A stretch of DNA of 13,431 nt from SKPH01 sp051748565. GTDB taxonomy: Bacteria; Bacillota; Dethiobacteria; DTU022. The first letter of the stretch is position 1. Every line of letters begins with the position of its first letter. The stretch is from assembly GCA_051748565.1 (NCBI GenBank), contig JBNJHN010000058.1:1-13431 (forward strand), in the 5' to 3' direction. Both the position numbers and the translations under genes were made by a program. This document shows positions 1-6,129 of this stretch, piece by piece. Under the pieces are notes generated by a model. That model was given only the letters and a program-made list of their open reading frames with translations. It had not been told where the DNA came from and did not search any database.

Positions 1-130
1 AAACCCTCTTAAAGAACACTTATCGCAAAACCTCTTTTTCGCCGAAAAAAAATCTCCCGACAGAGACCTCGCCTTACCCTATTCAGTTTTCAAGGAACGC
101 TTTCGCTCAATATGAAATAAATGAGCACGA
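1..130 (-). other. Probable rRNA operon leader (rrn genes beyond left edge)
   Basis: This is the transcribed region downstream of a perfect sigma-A promoter, reading leftward out of the window. On the minus strand it holds CCTTGAAAACTGAATA (within 80-99), which closely resembles the sequence that precedes 16S and 23S rRNA genes in many Bacillota. It also holds TGTTCTTTAAG (8-18), which resembles the boxA antitermination element. No protein-coding gene is visible. In Bacillus subtilis lysS is followed by an rRNA operon, so this placement fits known synteny. The rRNA itself is not in the window, so the assignment is an inference from promoter, leader motifs and neighbourhood. Confidence 0.6.
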
Positions 131-137
131 CCTTTAA

Positions 138-166
138 ATTATAGCATGCTTCGATATGCCTGTCAA
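138..166 (-). promoter_or_regulatory. Perfect-consensus sigma-A promoter, probably rrn P1
   Basis: On the minus strand the -35 box TTGACA (161-166) and the -10 box TATAAT (138-143) are separated by exactly 17 bp. The -10 is extended (TGC immediately upstream). Positions 167-192 are A/T-rich with A- and T-tracts on the minus strand, like an UP element. Start of transcription is expected near 131. Such strength is typical of rRNA promoters. No good terminator separates lysS from this promoter, so lysS transcripts may read into the leader. Confidence 0.85.
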
Positions 167-223
167 ACTATTTTTTTGAAATTTTTCTTGGAATTTACGG
201 GAATTTTCCTATCCGGTTATTTT

Positions 224-1702
224 TTACTCCCCGGAAAGGCGCGGCTTTAGAATAGGAAAAAGGATGACATCGCGGATAGATATATTATCGGTCAATAGCA
301 TCACTAATCGATCAATACCGATTCCGAGCCCTCCTGCCGGAGGCATGCCATACTCCAGGGCATTTATAAAATCTTCGTCCATGACATGCGCTTCATCATC
401 ACCGGATTCCCGTTTAGAAAGCTGCTGTTCGAAACGTTCGCGCTGGTCAATCGGATCATTGAGCTCAGTAAAGGCGTTTGCAATCTCCCACCCGGCGACA
501 AACCCTTCAAAACGAACAGTCAGGCGGGGGTCTGATTCCATTTTTTTTGCCAGGGGCGAAACTTCAATCGGGAAACCGGTAACAAATATCGGAGTCAAAA
601 GCTGCTCTTCACAAAACTCTTCAAAGAAAAGGTAAAGTATCTCTCCCCAACTAAGGCCCTTATCGAGCTCAAGGCCGGCTTTTCTTGCTGCTTCGAATGC
701 TGCTTCACCGTCATGGATCAGGGAAAAATCAACCCCTGAATATTTACGGACTATCTCGATCATCGTCTCCCTGGGCCAGGGCGGGGTAAAATCAATTTCT
801 CTGCCCTGAAAGCTGATCGTGCCTGTGCCGAAAACTTTTTGGGCTATCTGATAAATCAGGTTTTCAGTGATATCCATCATATCTTCATAGTCTGCATAGT
901 TTTGGTAAATCTCCAGGGAGGTGAATTCCGGATTATGGATAGTCGATATACCTTCATTGCGAAAAATGCGCCCAATTTCATATACCTTGTCCAGACCACC
1001 AACCAATAGCCTTTTCAAATGCAGCTCAGTGGCAATGCGCAGATAAAGCTTCATATCCAGGGCATTGTGGTGGGTAACAAAAGGACGAGCCAACGCACCC
1101 CCGGCTATAGTCTGCATAATGGGTGTCTCCATCTCGAGGAAACCCCATTTATTAAGGATTTCACGCATGGCCGATATTATACGGCTGCGATTGATAAAGG
1201 TTTGCCTTACTTCCTCATTAACGATCAGATCAACATAACGCTGCCGATAACGAAGCTCAACATCTTTTAATCCATGCCATTTCTCCGGCAGCGGCCGTAA
1301 AGCTTTGGCCAGGTAGGTATATTCAGTTACCTTGACTGTTACTTCACCTTTTTGAGTCCTGAAAACTTCGCCGACTACACCCAGAAAGTCTCCTATATCA
1401 ACCAGGTCGAAAAGTTCGTAATCATCCCGGCCGACCTGGTCAAGACGCAAATAAACCTGGATCCGACCCTTGTAATCCTGCAGGTGAGCAAAAGTTGCTT
1501 TTCCGTGCGAACGAATGCTGACCAGCCTGCCGGCAATAGTAACTTTTTTGCCTTGCAGGATATCAAAGCTGTTTATTATATCTGCAGAGTAATGATCGGT
1601 CTCAAATTTACGGCCAAAAGGCTCAACCCCTTTGCGCCTTAATTCATCGAGTTTGCGACGCCGAACCTGCAGCAGCTCACTTAGTTGTTCTTCCTGCTCC
1701 AT
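224..1702 (-). CDS. lysS: Lysyl-tRNA synthetase, class II
   Basis: This cytoplasmic enzyme charges tRNA-Lys with lysine using ATP. The 492-residue product is full length for bacterial LysS. It has an N-terminal OB-fold anticodon-binding domain (about residues 53-130) and a class II catalytic core. Motif 1 surrounds KWGFLEMETPIM (185-196), motif 2 is RIFRNEGISTIHNPEF (245-260), and motif 3 is GLGIGIDRLVMLL (458-470). The ATG start has a GGAGG ribosome binding site 7 nt upstream. The gene follows greA after 20 bp and so probably shares its promoter. No T-box leader or clear intrinsic terminator is seen. A strong, probably ribosomal, promoter begins about 60 bp downstream of the TAA stop. This assignment is secure. 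Confidence 0.98.
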   Translation of the reverse strand: MEQEEQLSELLQVRRRKLDELRRKGVEPFGRKFETDHYSADIINSFDILQGKKVTIAGRLVSIRSHGKATFAHLQDYKGRIQVYLRLDQVGRDDYELFDLVDIGDFLGVVGEVFRTQKGEVTVKVTEYTYLAKALRPLPEKWHGLKDVELRYRQRYVDLIVNEEVRQTFINRSRIISAMREILNKWGFLEMETPIMQTIAGGALARPFVTHHNALDMKLYLRIATELHLKRLLVGGLDKVYEIGRIFRNEGISTIHNPEFTSLEIYQNYADYEDMMDITENLIYQIAQKVFGTGTISFQGREIDFTPPWPRETMIEIVRKYSGVDFSLIHDGEAAFEAARKAGLELDKGLSWGEILYLFFEEFCEEQLLTPIFVTGFPIEVSPLAKKMESDPRLTVRFEGFVAGWEIANAFTELNDPIDQRERFEQQLSKRESGDDEAHVMDEDFINALEYGMPPAGGLGIGIDRLVMLLTDNISIRDVILFPILKPRLSGE

Positions 1703-1722
1703 CGAAAAACCTCCGGATTTGC

Positions 1723-2208
1723 TTAACTTATTGCTTCAACTTTATATTTGAATGTGCCGGCAGGTGCTTTTACTTCTACCTGGTCGCCAACAGTAAGGCC
1801 AATAATCGCCTTACCAACCGGTGATTCATTGGATATTTTTTTCTCCACCGGATTTGCTTCAGCAGTGCTGACTATAGTGTACTCATAATCCAGATTCAAG
1901 GTAAGATCTTTTAACCTTACAGTTGAACCGAGCGAAACATGACAATCGTCATTATCATCTTTCTCGAGGAGGCGGGCTCTACGAAGCAACTTTTCCAGAG
2001 TTATAATTCGCCCTTCAACAAAAGCCTGTTCGTTCTTTGCATCCTCATATTCGGAGTTGTCAGTAATATCGCCGTATGAAATAGCCTCTTTAATACGGGC
2101 GGCAATTTCTTTACGTTTAACAGTTCTTAAGTGAAGAAGTTCCTTTTCCAGTTTTTCCAAGCCGTCTTTTGTTAACAGCAGTTCATCGTTGTGCTGATTG
2201 TGTTCCAA
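1723..2208 (-). CDS. greA: Transcription elongation factor GreA
   Basis: GreA enters the secondary channel of RNA polymerase and stimulates transcript cleavage, rescuing backtracked complexes. The 161-residue product has the expected size. Its N-terminal antiparallel coiled coil spans about residues 10-80, with the acidic tip in GDITDNSEY (46-54). D47 and D50 would be the functional acids; the second is Asp where many homologues have Glu. The C-terminal FKBP-like domain includes AIIGLTVGDQVEV near residues 134-146. The start codon is TTG, set by a good GGGAGGT site 7 nt upstream. It heads a two-gene unit with lysS, behind a perfect-consensus promoter and a leader of about 180 nt containing two hairpins. 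Confidence 0.97.
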   Translation of the reverse strand: MEHNQHNDELLLTKDGLEKLEKELLHLRTVKRKEIAARIKEAISYGDITDNSEYEDAKNEQAFVEGRIITLEKLLRRARLLEKDDNDDCHVSLGSTVRLKDLTLNLDYEYTIVSTAEANPVEKKISNESPVGKAIIGLTVGDQVEVKAPAGTFKYKVEAIS

Positions 2209-2296
2209 AGTTTATACCTCCCTGTTAATAGTAATTTGATAATTGCAGTTCATTTTGTTAAAGCTGTCGACTCGGTTAGCATTAATCTGAGCTGTC

Positions 2297-2327
2297 AAAA
2301 AAGAACGGCTTTATATTGAACAAAGCC
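2297..2327 (-). terminator. Weak intrinsic terminator or attenuator in the greA leader
   Basis: Read on the minus strand, GGCTTT (2322-2327) pairs perfectly with AAAGCC (2307-2312) across a 9-nt loop. It is followed by GTTC and six T residues (2297-2302). The stem is short, so termination would be partial. It lies within the greA 5' leader, between the promoter and the ribosome binding site, which suggests attenuation rather than the end of a gene. The effect is inferred; the hairpin and T-run are seen. Confidence 0.45.
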
Positions 2328-2342
2328 AACAAAGATAAAGAT

Positions 2343-2366
2343 AGTGTCAAGCTTATACTTGACACT
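2343..2366. repeat. Perfect 9-bp inverted repeat in the greA leader
   Basis: The arms AGTGTCAAG (2343-2351) and CTTGACACT (2358-2366) are perfect inverted copies around a 6-bp centre. The repeat begins about 23 nt downstream of the predicted start of greA transcription. It could be an operator for a dimeric regulator or an RNA hairpin ahead of the attenuator-like stem. No T-rich tail follows directly, so it is not itself a terminator. Confidence 0.7.
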
Positions 2367-2395
2367 CATATTAAGCAAACGTTAATTTTTGCTAT

Positions 2396-2424
2396 ATTAT
2401 ATGGTCTTCGTAGGACATTGTCAA
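2396..2424 (-). promoter_or_regulatory. Perfect-consensus sigma-A promoter for greA-lysS
   Basis: On the minus strand TTGACA (2419-2424) and TATAAT (2396-2401) both match the sigma-A consensus fully, with a 17-bp spacer. Transcription should start near 2389, giving a greA leader of about 180 nt. The -35 box lies only 8 bp beyond the stop codon of the upstream gene. No convincing terminator for that gene is present, only a run of seven T residues (2425-2431) without a stable stem. Confidence 0.85.
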
Positions 2425-2432
2425 GAAAAAAA

Positions 2433-3344
2433 CTACTGCAACTTACCCTGCAATTCAACAATTCTGGGGACAAGTTTCATTTCTCTGAGCAAATGATTGT
2501 ATTGATCCTCAGTTAGCTCTCCGGCACCTTCAGCCATACAGACAAGCAGCGCTTCCATAACATTGGTGCCAAAAGAGCGACCCTCCATTTCCGGTGTGGT
2601 TGTAATCAGCAGTTTTAGCTTTCTATCTTTTAAAAACTTAACGTCATCCCCGGTCACCGTGTTGGTGATTATAGTTTTACCGGGCAGTTCTTCAGGCATA
2701 TAACGGTGGATAAAATGGAAATCCCCGGCAATGATATCGTTTTCAAGAAAATATTGGCTAAAACGCGGCTTATTAACCGACTGCTTCTCACCTGTTGGGT
2801 AGATCATCGTGAAAGGAAGTTGACCAACAATGGGAGCCAAAATACGGGCAATTAAAGCAAGTGTTTTCAATGAAGAAAGTGGCAGAGGCAAACCTAAAAT
2901 AAAGGGCAGATCTCCATAAGTCATATGGCAGCCAACTTTTTCGAGGGCCTGTGCCATTCCGAGACGGTCCATTGCACTCATCAATAAAACTTTCGGTTTC
3001 TCGATAAAGAGATCAGTATGCTCTGCAAGATATTCAATCGATCTGCGCTCGAGGGTATTTTTCAAACCGGAACCATCTACAATCGGCGTTTGTTGAGCAG
3101 CCCTGACAATTCGCCTGGCATCTCTGATTTCATAGCGGCGATCAACCGCATAGATGTAGAGATCCATTCCACCCAGACCGAAGGCATCGGCTTTGCCGTC
3201 TAATTCCTTAATCTTTTCAACCATTTTCTTCATATCACCGTCTGTACCGATGCGCTCAATTTTATATTGCTCATCAAATATTTCAACGGTTACCACATGA
3301 TCTCGCGACGATGAACCGAGACTAACCCCCACTATGTGTTTCAA
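2433..3344 (-). CDS. Conserved uncharacterised protein ('quinate 5-dehydrogenase' family label)
   Basis: The product resembles a family of about 300-residue proteins from Clostridia that databases often name quinate 5-dehydrogenase. I know of no biochemical proof, and no classical dinucleotide-binding GxGxxG is evident. Numbering from an in-frame upstream ATG at 3362, visible conserved-looking blocks are VGVSLGSSSRDH (11-22), RIGTDGDM (37-44), FGLGGMDLYIYA (61-72), and VDGSGLKNTLERR (95-107). A Rossmann-like stretch starts at KVLLMSAMDRLG (124-135), followed by a hydrophobic segment (about 152-187). The 3362 start gives 309 residues and overlaps the preceding stop as ATGA, but lacks a ribosome binding site. 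The TTG at 3344, with GGGAG 8 nt upstream, gives 303 residues and is preferred. It is translated right after an HTH regulator gene, which suggests a shared function. Confidence 0.75.
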   Translation of the reverse strand: MKHIVGVSLGSSSRDHVVTVEIFDEQYKIERIGTDGDMKKMVEKIKELDGKADAFGLGGMDLYIYAVDRRYEIRDARRIVRAAQQTPIVDGSGLKNTLERRSIEYLAEHTDLFIEKPKVLLMSAMDRLGMAQALEKVGCHMTYGDLPFILGLPLPLSSLKTLALIARILAPIVGQLPFTMIYPTGEKQSVNKPRFSQYFLENDIIAGDFHFIHRYMPEELPGKTIITNTVTGDDVKFLKDRKLKLLITTTPEMEGRSFGTNVMEALLVCMAEGAGELTEDQYNHLLREMKLVPRIVELQGKLQ

Positions 3345-3358
3345 GTTTTGTTCTCCCT

Positions 3359-3961
3359 TCATTGTCGGTTCAAAAGGTGTTTCAATGTATCTTCTAAGCG
3401 CTTTGGATCAAATATGCGGTCTTCCTCAATAGGTGTCGGACCAAGGTTTATATAAATTATCTGGATATTAAGCAAAGCTTCTGCCAGATGGTGCCATTTT
3501 TCGGAAGTGATCATAATCAGTGTATCGAATTCACGCAACCTGGCAACCAGTTCGAGCATCCGGTTAAAAAATTCAAGAGCCTGTTTATCTCGAACCATCT
3601 CCCAACGCTCCTGATTATTCATTAAAAGATAAAAATCAAGGCCGTATGAACGGCAAATCTTAGCTATTTCATCAGTGTTGGCCAGAGGAAAGCCGATTAC
3701 AGCTACCCGATTTCCCTTCCGCACCTCCCCAATCGATTCCAAACGGGAAATAAAGCTGCGGTCAAGGTTTAGGCGTTTAGATGTTTCCTGCTGGGAGAGA
3801 CCCTGTTCACGTAATTCAAGGGCCCTTTCAACATAGCGAACTGCCTTGTCTAAACTGACCAGTTTTTCACCGATTCTAAAAACACGATCTCTTTGCATTT
3901 GCCTGATTCTTCCTTTTACGCTGTGTTTGGGATAAATAATCAGAGCCCATTCCTTGTGCAC
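3359..3961 (-). CDS. Helix-turn-helix DNA-binding protein with C-terminal alpha/beta domain
   Basis: This is probably a transcriptional regulator. The GTG-initiated 200-residue frame has a Cro/C1- or sigma-like HTH at about residues 42-78. LSQQETSKRL (55-64) forms the first helix of the motif and LDRSFISRLESIG (66-78) the recognition helix. A C-terminal alpha/beta domain begins at RVAVIGFPLANTDEI (85-99) and may sense a ligand or partner. The start is uncertain: the GTG at 3961 has no ribosome binding site and sits only about 12 nt after a predicted transcription start. The in-frame ATG at 3898 has a GGAAG 10 nt upstream and would give 179 residues with the HTH intact. The stop overlaps, as ATGA, an upstream in-frame ATG of the next gene; translational coupling is likely. 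The DNA target is unknown. Confidence 0.75.
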   Translation of the reverse strand: MHKEWALIIYPKHSVKGRIRQMQRDRVFRIGEKLVSLDKAVRYVERALELREQGLSQQETSKRLNLDRSFISRLESIGEVRKGNRVAVIGFPLANTDEIAKICRSYGLDFYLLMNNQERWEMVRDKQALEFFNRMLELVARLREFDTLIMITSEKWHHLAEALLNIQIIYINLGPTPIEEDRIFDPKRLEDTLKHLLNRQ

Positions 3962-3979
3962 ACTATTGTGAACGCTCTA

Positions 3980-4008
3980 ATTTTAGCATTAAACCTGCCT
4001 GGTTGCAA
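3980..4008 (-). promoter_or_regulatory. Candidate promoter for the HTH-regulator gene pair
   Basis: On the minus strand TTGCAA (4003-4008, 4 of 6 consensus matches) and TAAAAT (3980-3985, 5 of 6) are separated by 17 bp. TGC gives an extended -10. Transcription would start near 3973. This lies in the 58-bp gap after dusB, together with a small hairpin (3997-4001 with 4010-4014) that lacks a T-tract and so is a poor terminator. Confidence 0.5.
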
Positions 4009-4019
4009 TCAGGCTAAGA

Positions 4020-4994
4020 TTAATTTTGGGAGAGACGACAAAAATCGCTGAGGATAGATTCGGCATCTTTATAACTTGTAATCCGGATCAATTTCTGCCT
4101 GGCTGCAGCAGCTCCCGGAAGCCCTTTTATGTACCAGGAGGCGTGACGGCGCATTTCCCGAGCCGCTGCAGCTTCTCCTTTTAGCTTACAAAGCAGAGAG
4201 AAATGCTTTAAAATCATCCGGGTTATTTGATCAATCGAAGGCGGATCCGGCAGCCGTCTTTCTTTTATCCAGGCCAGTACGGATCCGAAAATCCAGGGAT
4301 TACCCCGCGCTGCCCGACCTATCATAACCCCATCGCAGCCACAATAAGCAAACATGGCCTCTGCAGATTGCGGTGTGTCAACATCGCCATTACCAATTAC
4401 GGGAATGGATAACCTTTCTTTGACCTGCTTAATGATATCCCAGTCGGCCCTTCCACTGTAACCTTGCTCAACAGTCCTCCCATGAACAGTTACAGCTTTT
4501 ATACCGGCTTCTTCCGCCCTCTGGGCAATTTCTACAACATTAATAGTATCGGCATCCCAACCCTTGCGCAGTTTAACTGTAACCGGACAGGATACCGCGT
4601 TTACAACCTCCAGAAATATTTCACTGCAAAGAGCAGGGTTGCGCATAAGGGCTCCGCCTTCACAGTTTCGGGTGATTTTTCGGGTTGGGCAGCCCATATT
4701 TAAATCAATGAAGTCCGCACCGATATGTTCAAGTTTTCGAGCAGCAGTTGCCATGATAAGGGGATCGGACCCAAAAAGTTGAAAACCGATCGGCCTTTCC
4801 TGATCGGTGAAGTAAAGCAGCAGATCGCTGCGCCTGCTGTCATGTAAAAGCCCCTTGGCGCTGATCATCTCAGAATAAACCAGGGGGCAGCCCTGTTCTT
4901 TTACTAAAATCCTAAAGGGATGGTTGGTTATTCCAGCCATGGGCGCCAGGGCCAACCCCGGTTGAATCTTTAATGAGCCAATTACTAATGACAA
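4020..4994 (-). CDS. dusB: tRNA-dihydrouridine synthase B
   Basis: This flavoenzyme (FMN, NADPH) reduces specific uridines of tRNA to dihydrouridine. The 324-residue product is full length for DusB. It shows the N-terminal APMAGITNHPFR (17-28), IGFQLFGSDP (69-78), the catalytic-cysteine loop DLNMGCPTRKITRNCEGGALM with Cys102, and the phosphate-binding GNGDVDTP and GVMIGRAARGNPWIF segments. The start is TTG with GGAGAG 9 nt upstream. It follows the dehydratase-like gene after 21 bp and may be the last gene of that operon. In B. subtilis the homologue (yacF/dusB) directly precedes lysS. Here an HTH gene, an uncharacterised gene and greA lie between. Confidence 0.95.
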   Translation of the reverse strand: MSLVIGSLKIQPGLALAPMAGITNHPFRILVKEQGCPLVYSEMISAKGLLHDSRRSDLLLYFTDQERPIGFQLFGSDPLIMATAARKLEHIGADFIDLNMGCPTRKITRNCEGGALMRNPALCSEIFLEVVNAVSCPVTVKLRKGWDADTINVVEIAQRAEEAGIKAVTVHGRTVEQGYSGRADWDIIKQVKERLSIPVIGNGDVDTPQSAEAMFAYCGCDGVMIGRAARGNPWIFGSVLAWIKERRLPDPPSIDQITRMILKHFSLLCKLKGEAAAAREMRRHASWYIKGLPGAAAARQKLIRITSYKDAESILSDFCRLSQN

Positions 4995-5015
4995 ATCTGT
5001 TTTCTCTCCATTTAA

Positions 5016-6110
5016 TCAGCCTGAAATACTTTTTCTCGCCACGTTGCGTGAGCGTCGTTGTTCCATCAGATCGACAAAAGCTTCCAACCTGGTTTGGATG
5101 CCTGCCGCTCCGGTTTGCTCATCGATAAAGAGTGTAAGTACCGGAATTCCGTAATCTCTACTTAGTTGAGGAACCAGGCTTTTGGCCACTATCTCAGGAA
5201 TACAGGAAAACGGCGCCAGCTGGACCACGCCATTATAACCCATTTTTGAATACCGGATAATATCGCCCACACTGTTTTGACCGTGACCGCCTACTTTTTG
5301 AGCAAGATAGGGCATCGCCAACCTGCGACTACCCATATCACCCTTCGTTGAAAGAACATCATGCCGGGTATAACTGGTCAGGTAAATACTGCGCCTGACT
5401 TCAACCCCCATGTGACCGAGCTGCTCTTCAAGATAAAAATTGGCAAACGGCTCGAGCTGGACATAAATTTCACCGATAATACCAACTTTAAGGGGCTGCC
5501 TGGTATCATCGTGAGGCACCTCGAGCATTATTGTCCTGGCCTCTGTACCGGCTTTCTCAATCTCGGGATAAGTTTTTGCCCGGCCCATAAGCGAGAATGC
5601 ACGATCGAAAGCTCTGGATGTTGAACCTTTCTTTATTTCGCGCGGCCTTGTAGTTTGGGCTATCATTTCGAGATCATCCAATATAGCAAGCTTGCTGTAA
5701 GCTTTCTTAATCGTTTTCCAGAGAAAAGACCATGAATAACGCCCCTTAAGTTTTTTAAGCTGCCTGTAAAAATGAGCCGGCTTTTTAAGAGGGGGCCAGA
5801 AAAATATAAATTCAAAATTGTATCCAAGATCTTTAAGAATGCGGGAATGTAGCTCTCCGTAAAAGCCTGCCCGACAAGGCCCGTAACCTCCTCCGCTTAT
5901 CAGGGTATCAGCTCCCCGATCCAGGTTCTCCAGGTAGGTACCTAAAACTATTTTAAAAGGAATACAGGCAAATTCGGGAGCATACTTGGCACCGAGAGTA
6001 AGGGTCTTACGGGTAGGCCGCTGAGGTGTAACTGACTCATGGCCAAGATCAGCCAGGATCATTTCCATAACCGGAGTTAGCGTGCCCATGTGACCGAATG
6101 TTGCTTTCAA
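5016..6110 (-). CDS. 2-hydroxyacyl-CoA dehydratase D-component-like / CoA protein activase-like protein
   Basis: The 364-residue product belongs to the family with 2-hydroxyglutaryl-CoA dehydratase D-component similarity, annotated as acyl-CoA dehydratase activase-related or CoA protein activase (COG3581-like). Typical blocks are FGHMGTLTPV (5-14), YAPEFACIPFK (Cys49), SGGGYGPCRAGFYGEL (Cys79), LAPFSCIPE (Cys303), and IDEQTG. The three cysteines are plausible iron-sulfur ligands by analogy with HgdB-type subunits. The start is TTG with GGAGGT 8 nt upstream. It is 19 bp after the M20 peptidase gene and 21 bp before dusB. No BadF-type ATPase activator or second dehydratase subunit is present in the window, so a functional dehydratase is not implied. 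The substrate is unknown. Confidence 0.8.
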   Translation of the reverse strand: MKATFGHMGTLTPVMEMILADLGHESVTPQRPTRKTLTLGAKYAPEFACIPFKIVLGTYLENLDRGADTLISGGGYGPCRAGFYGELHSRILKDLGYNFEFIFFWPPLKKPAHFYRQLKKLKGRYSWSFLWKTIKKAYSKLAILDDLEMIAQTTRPREIKKGSTSRAFDRAFSLMGRAKTYPEIEKAGTEARTIMLEVPHDDTRQPLKVGIIGEIYVQLEPFANFYLEEQLGHMGVEVRRSIYLTSYTRHDVLSTKGDMGSRRLAMPYLAQKVGGHGQNSVGDIIRYSKMGYNGVVQLAPFSCIPEIVAKSLVPQLSRDYGIPVLTLFIDEQTGAAGIQTRLEAFVDLMEQRRSRNVARKSISG

Positions 6111-6129
6111 AGGCTTCTACCTCCAGGGG

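Noticed and set aside
181..223. Intrinsic terminator after lysS
   Set aside because: Only loose GGAA/TTCC symmetry is present, without a GC-rich stem followed by a T-run on the minus strand.
264..635. Plus-strand open frame of 123 codons
   Set aside because: It is antisense to the catalytic domain of lysS and its composition is that of a shadow frame.
2293..2298. Second TTGACA box in the greA leader as an extra promoter
   Set aside because: No -10-like hexamer is found 16-18 bp downstream; the sequence is better explained as the T-run following the hairpin.
2209..2390. T-box riboswitch ahead of greA-lysS
   Set aside because: A T-box would be expected ahead of a synthetase gene, but no AGGGTGGNACCGCG-like conserved element is present on the minus strand.
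2359..2390. Plus-strand promoter built on TTGACA (2359-2364)
   Set aside because: The hexamer is one arm of the inverted repeat, the best -10 at the right distance matches only 3 of 6 bases, and no gene lies downstream on that strand.
2425..2470. Intrinsic terminator after the quinate dehydrogenase-like gene
   Set aside because: A seven-T run is present but the only upstream pairing is a 4-bp TGCA stem, too weak to call.
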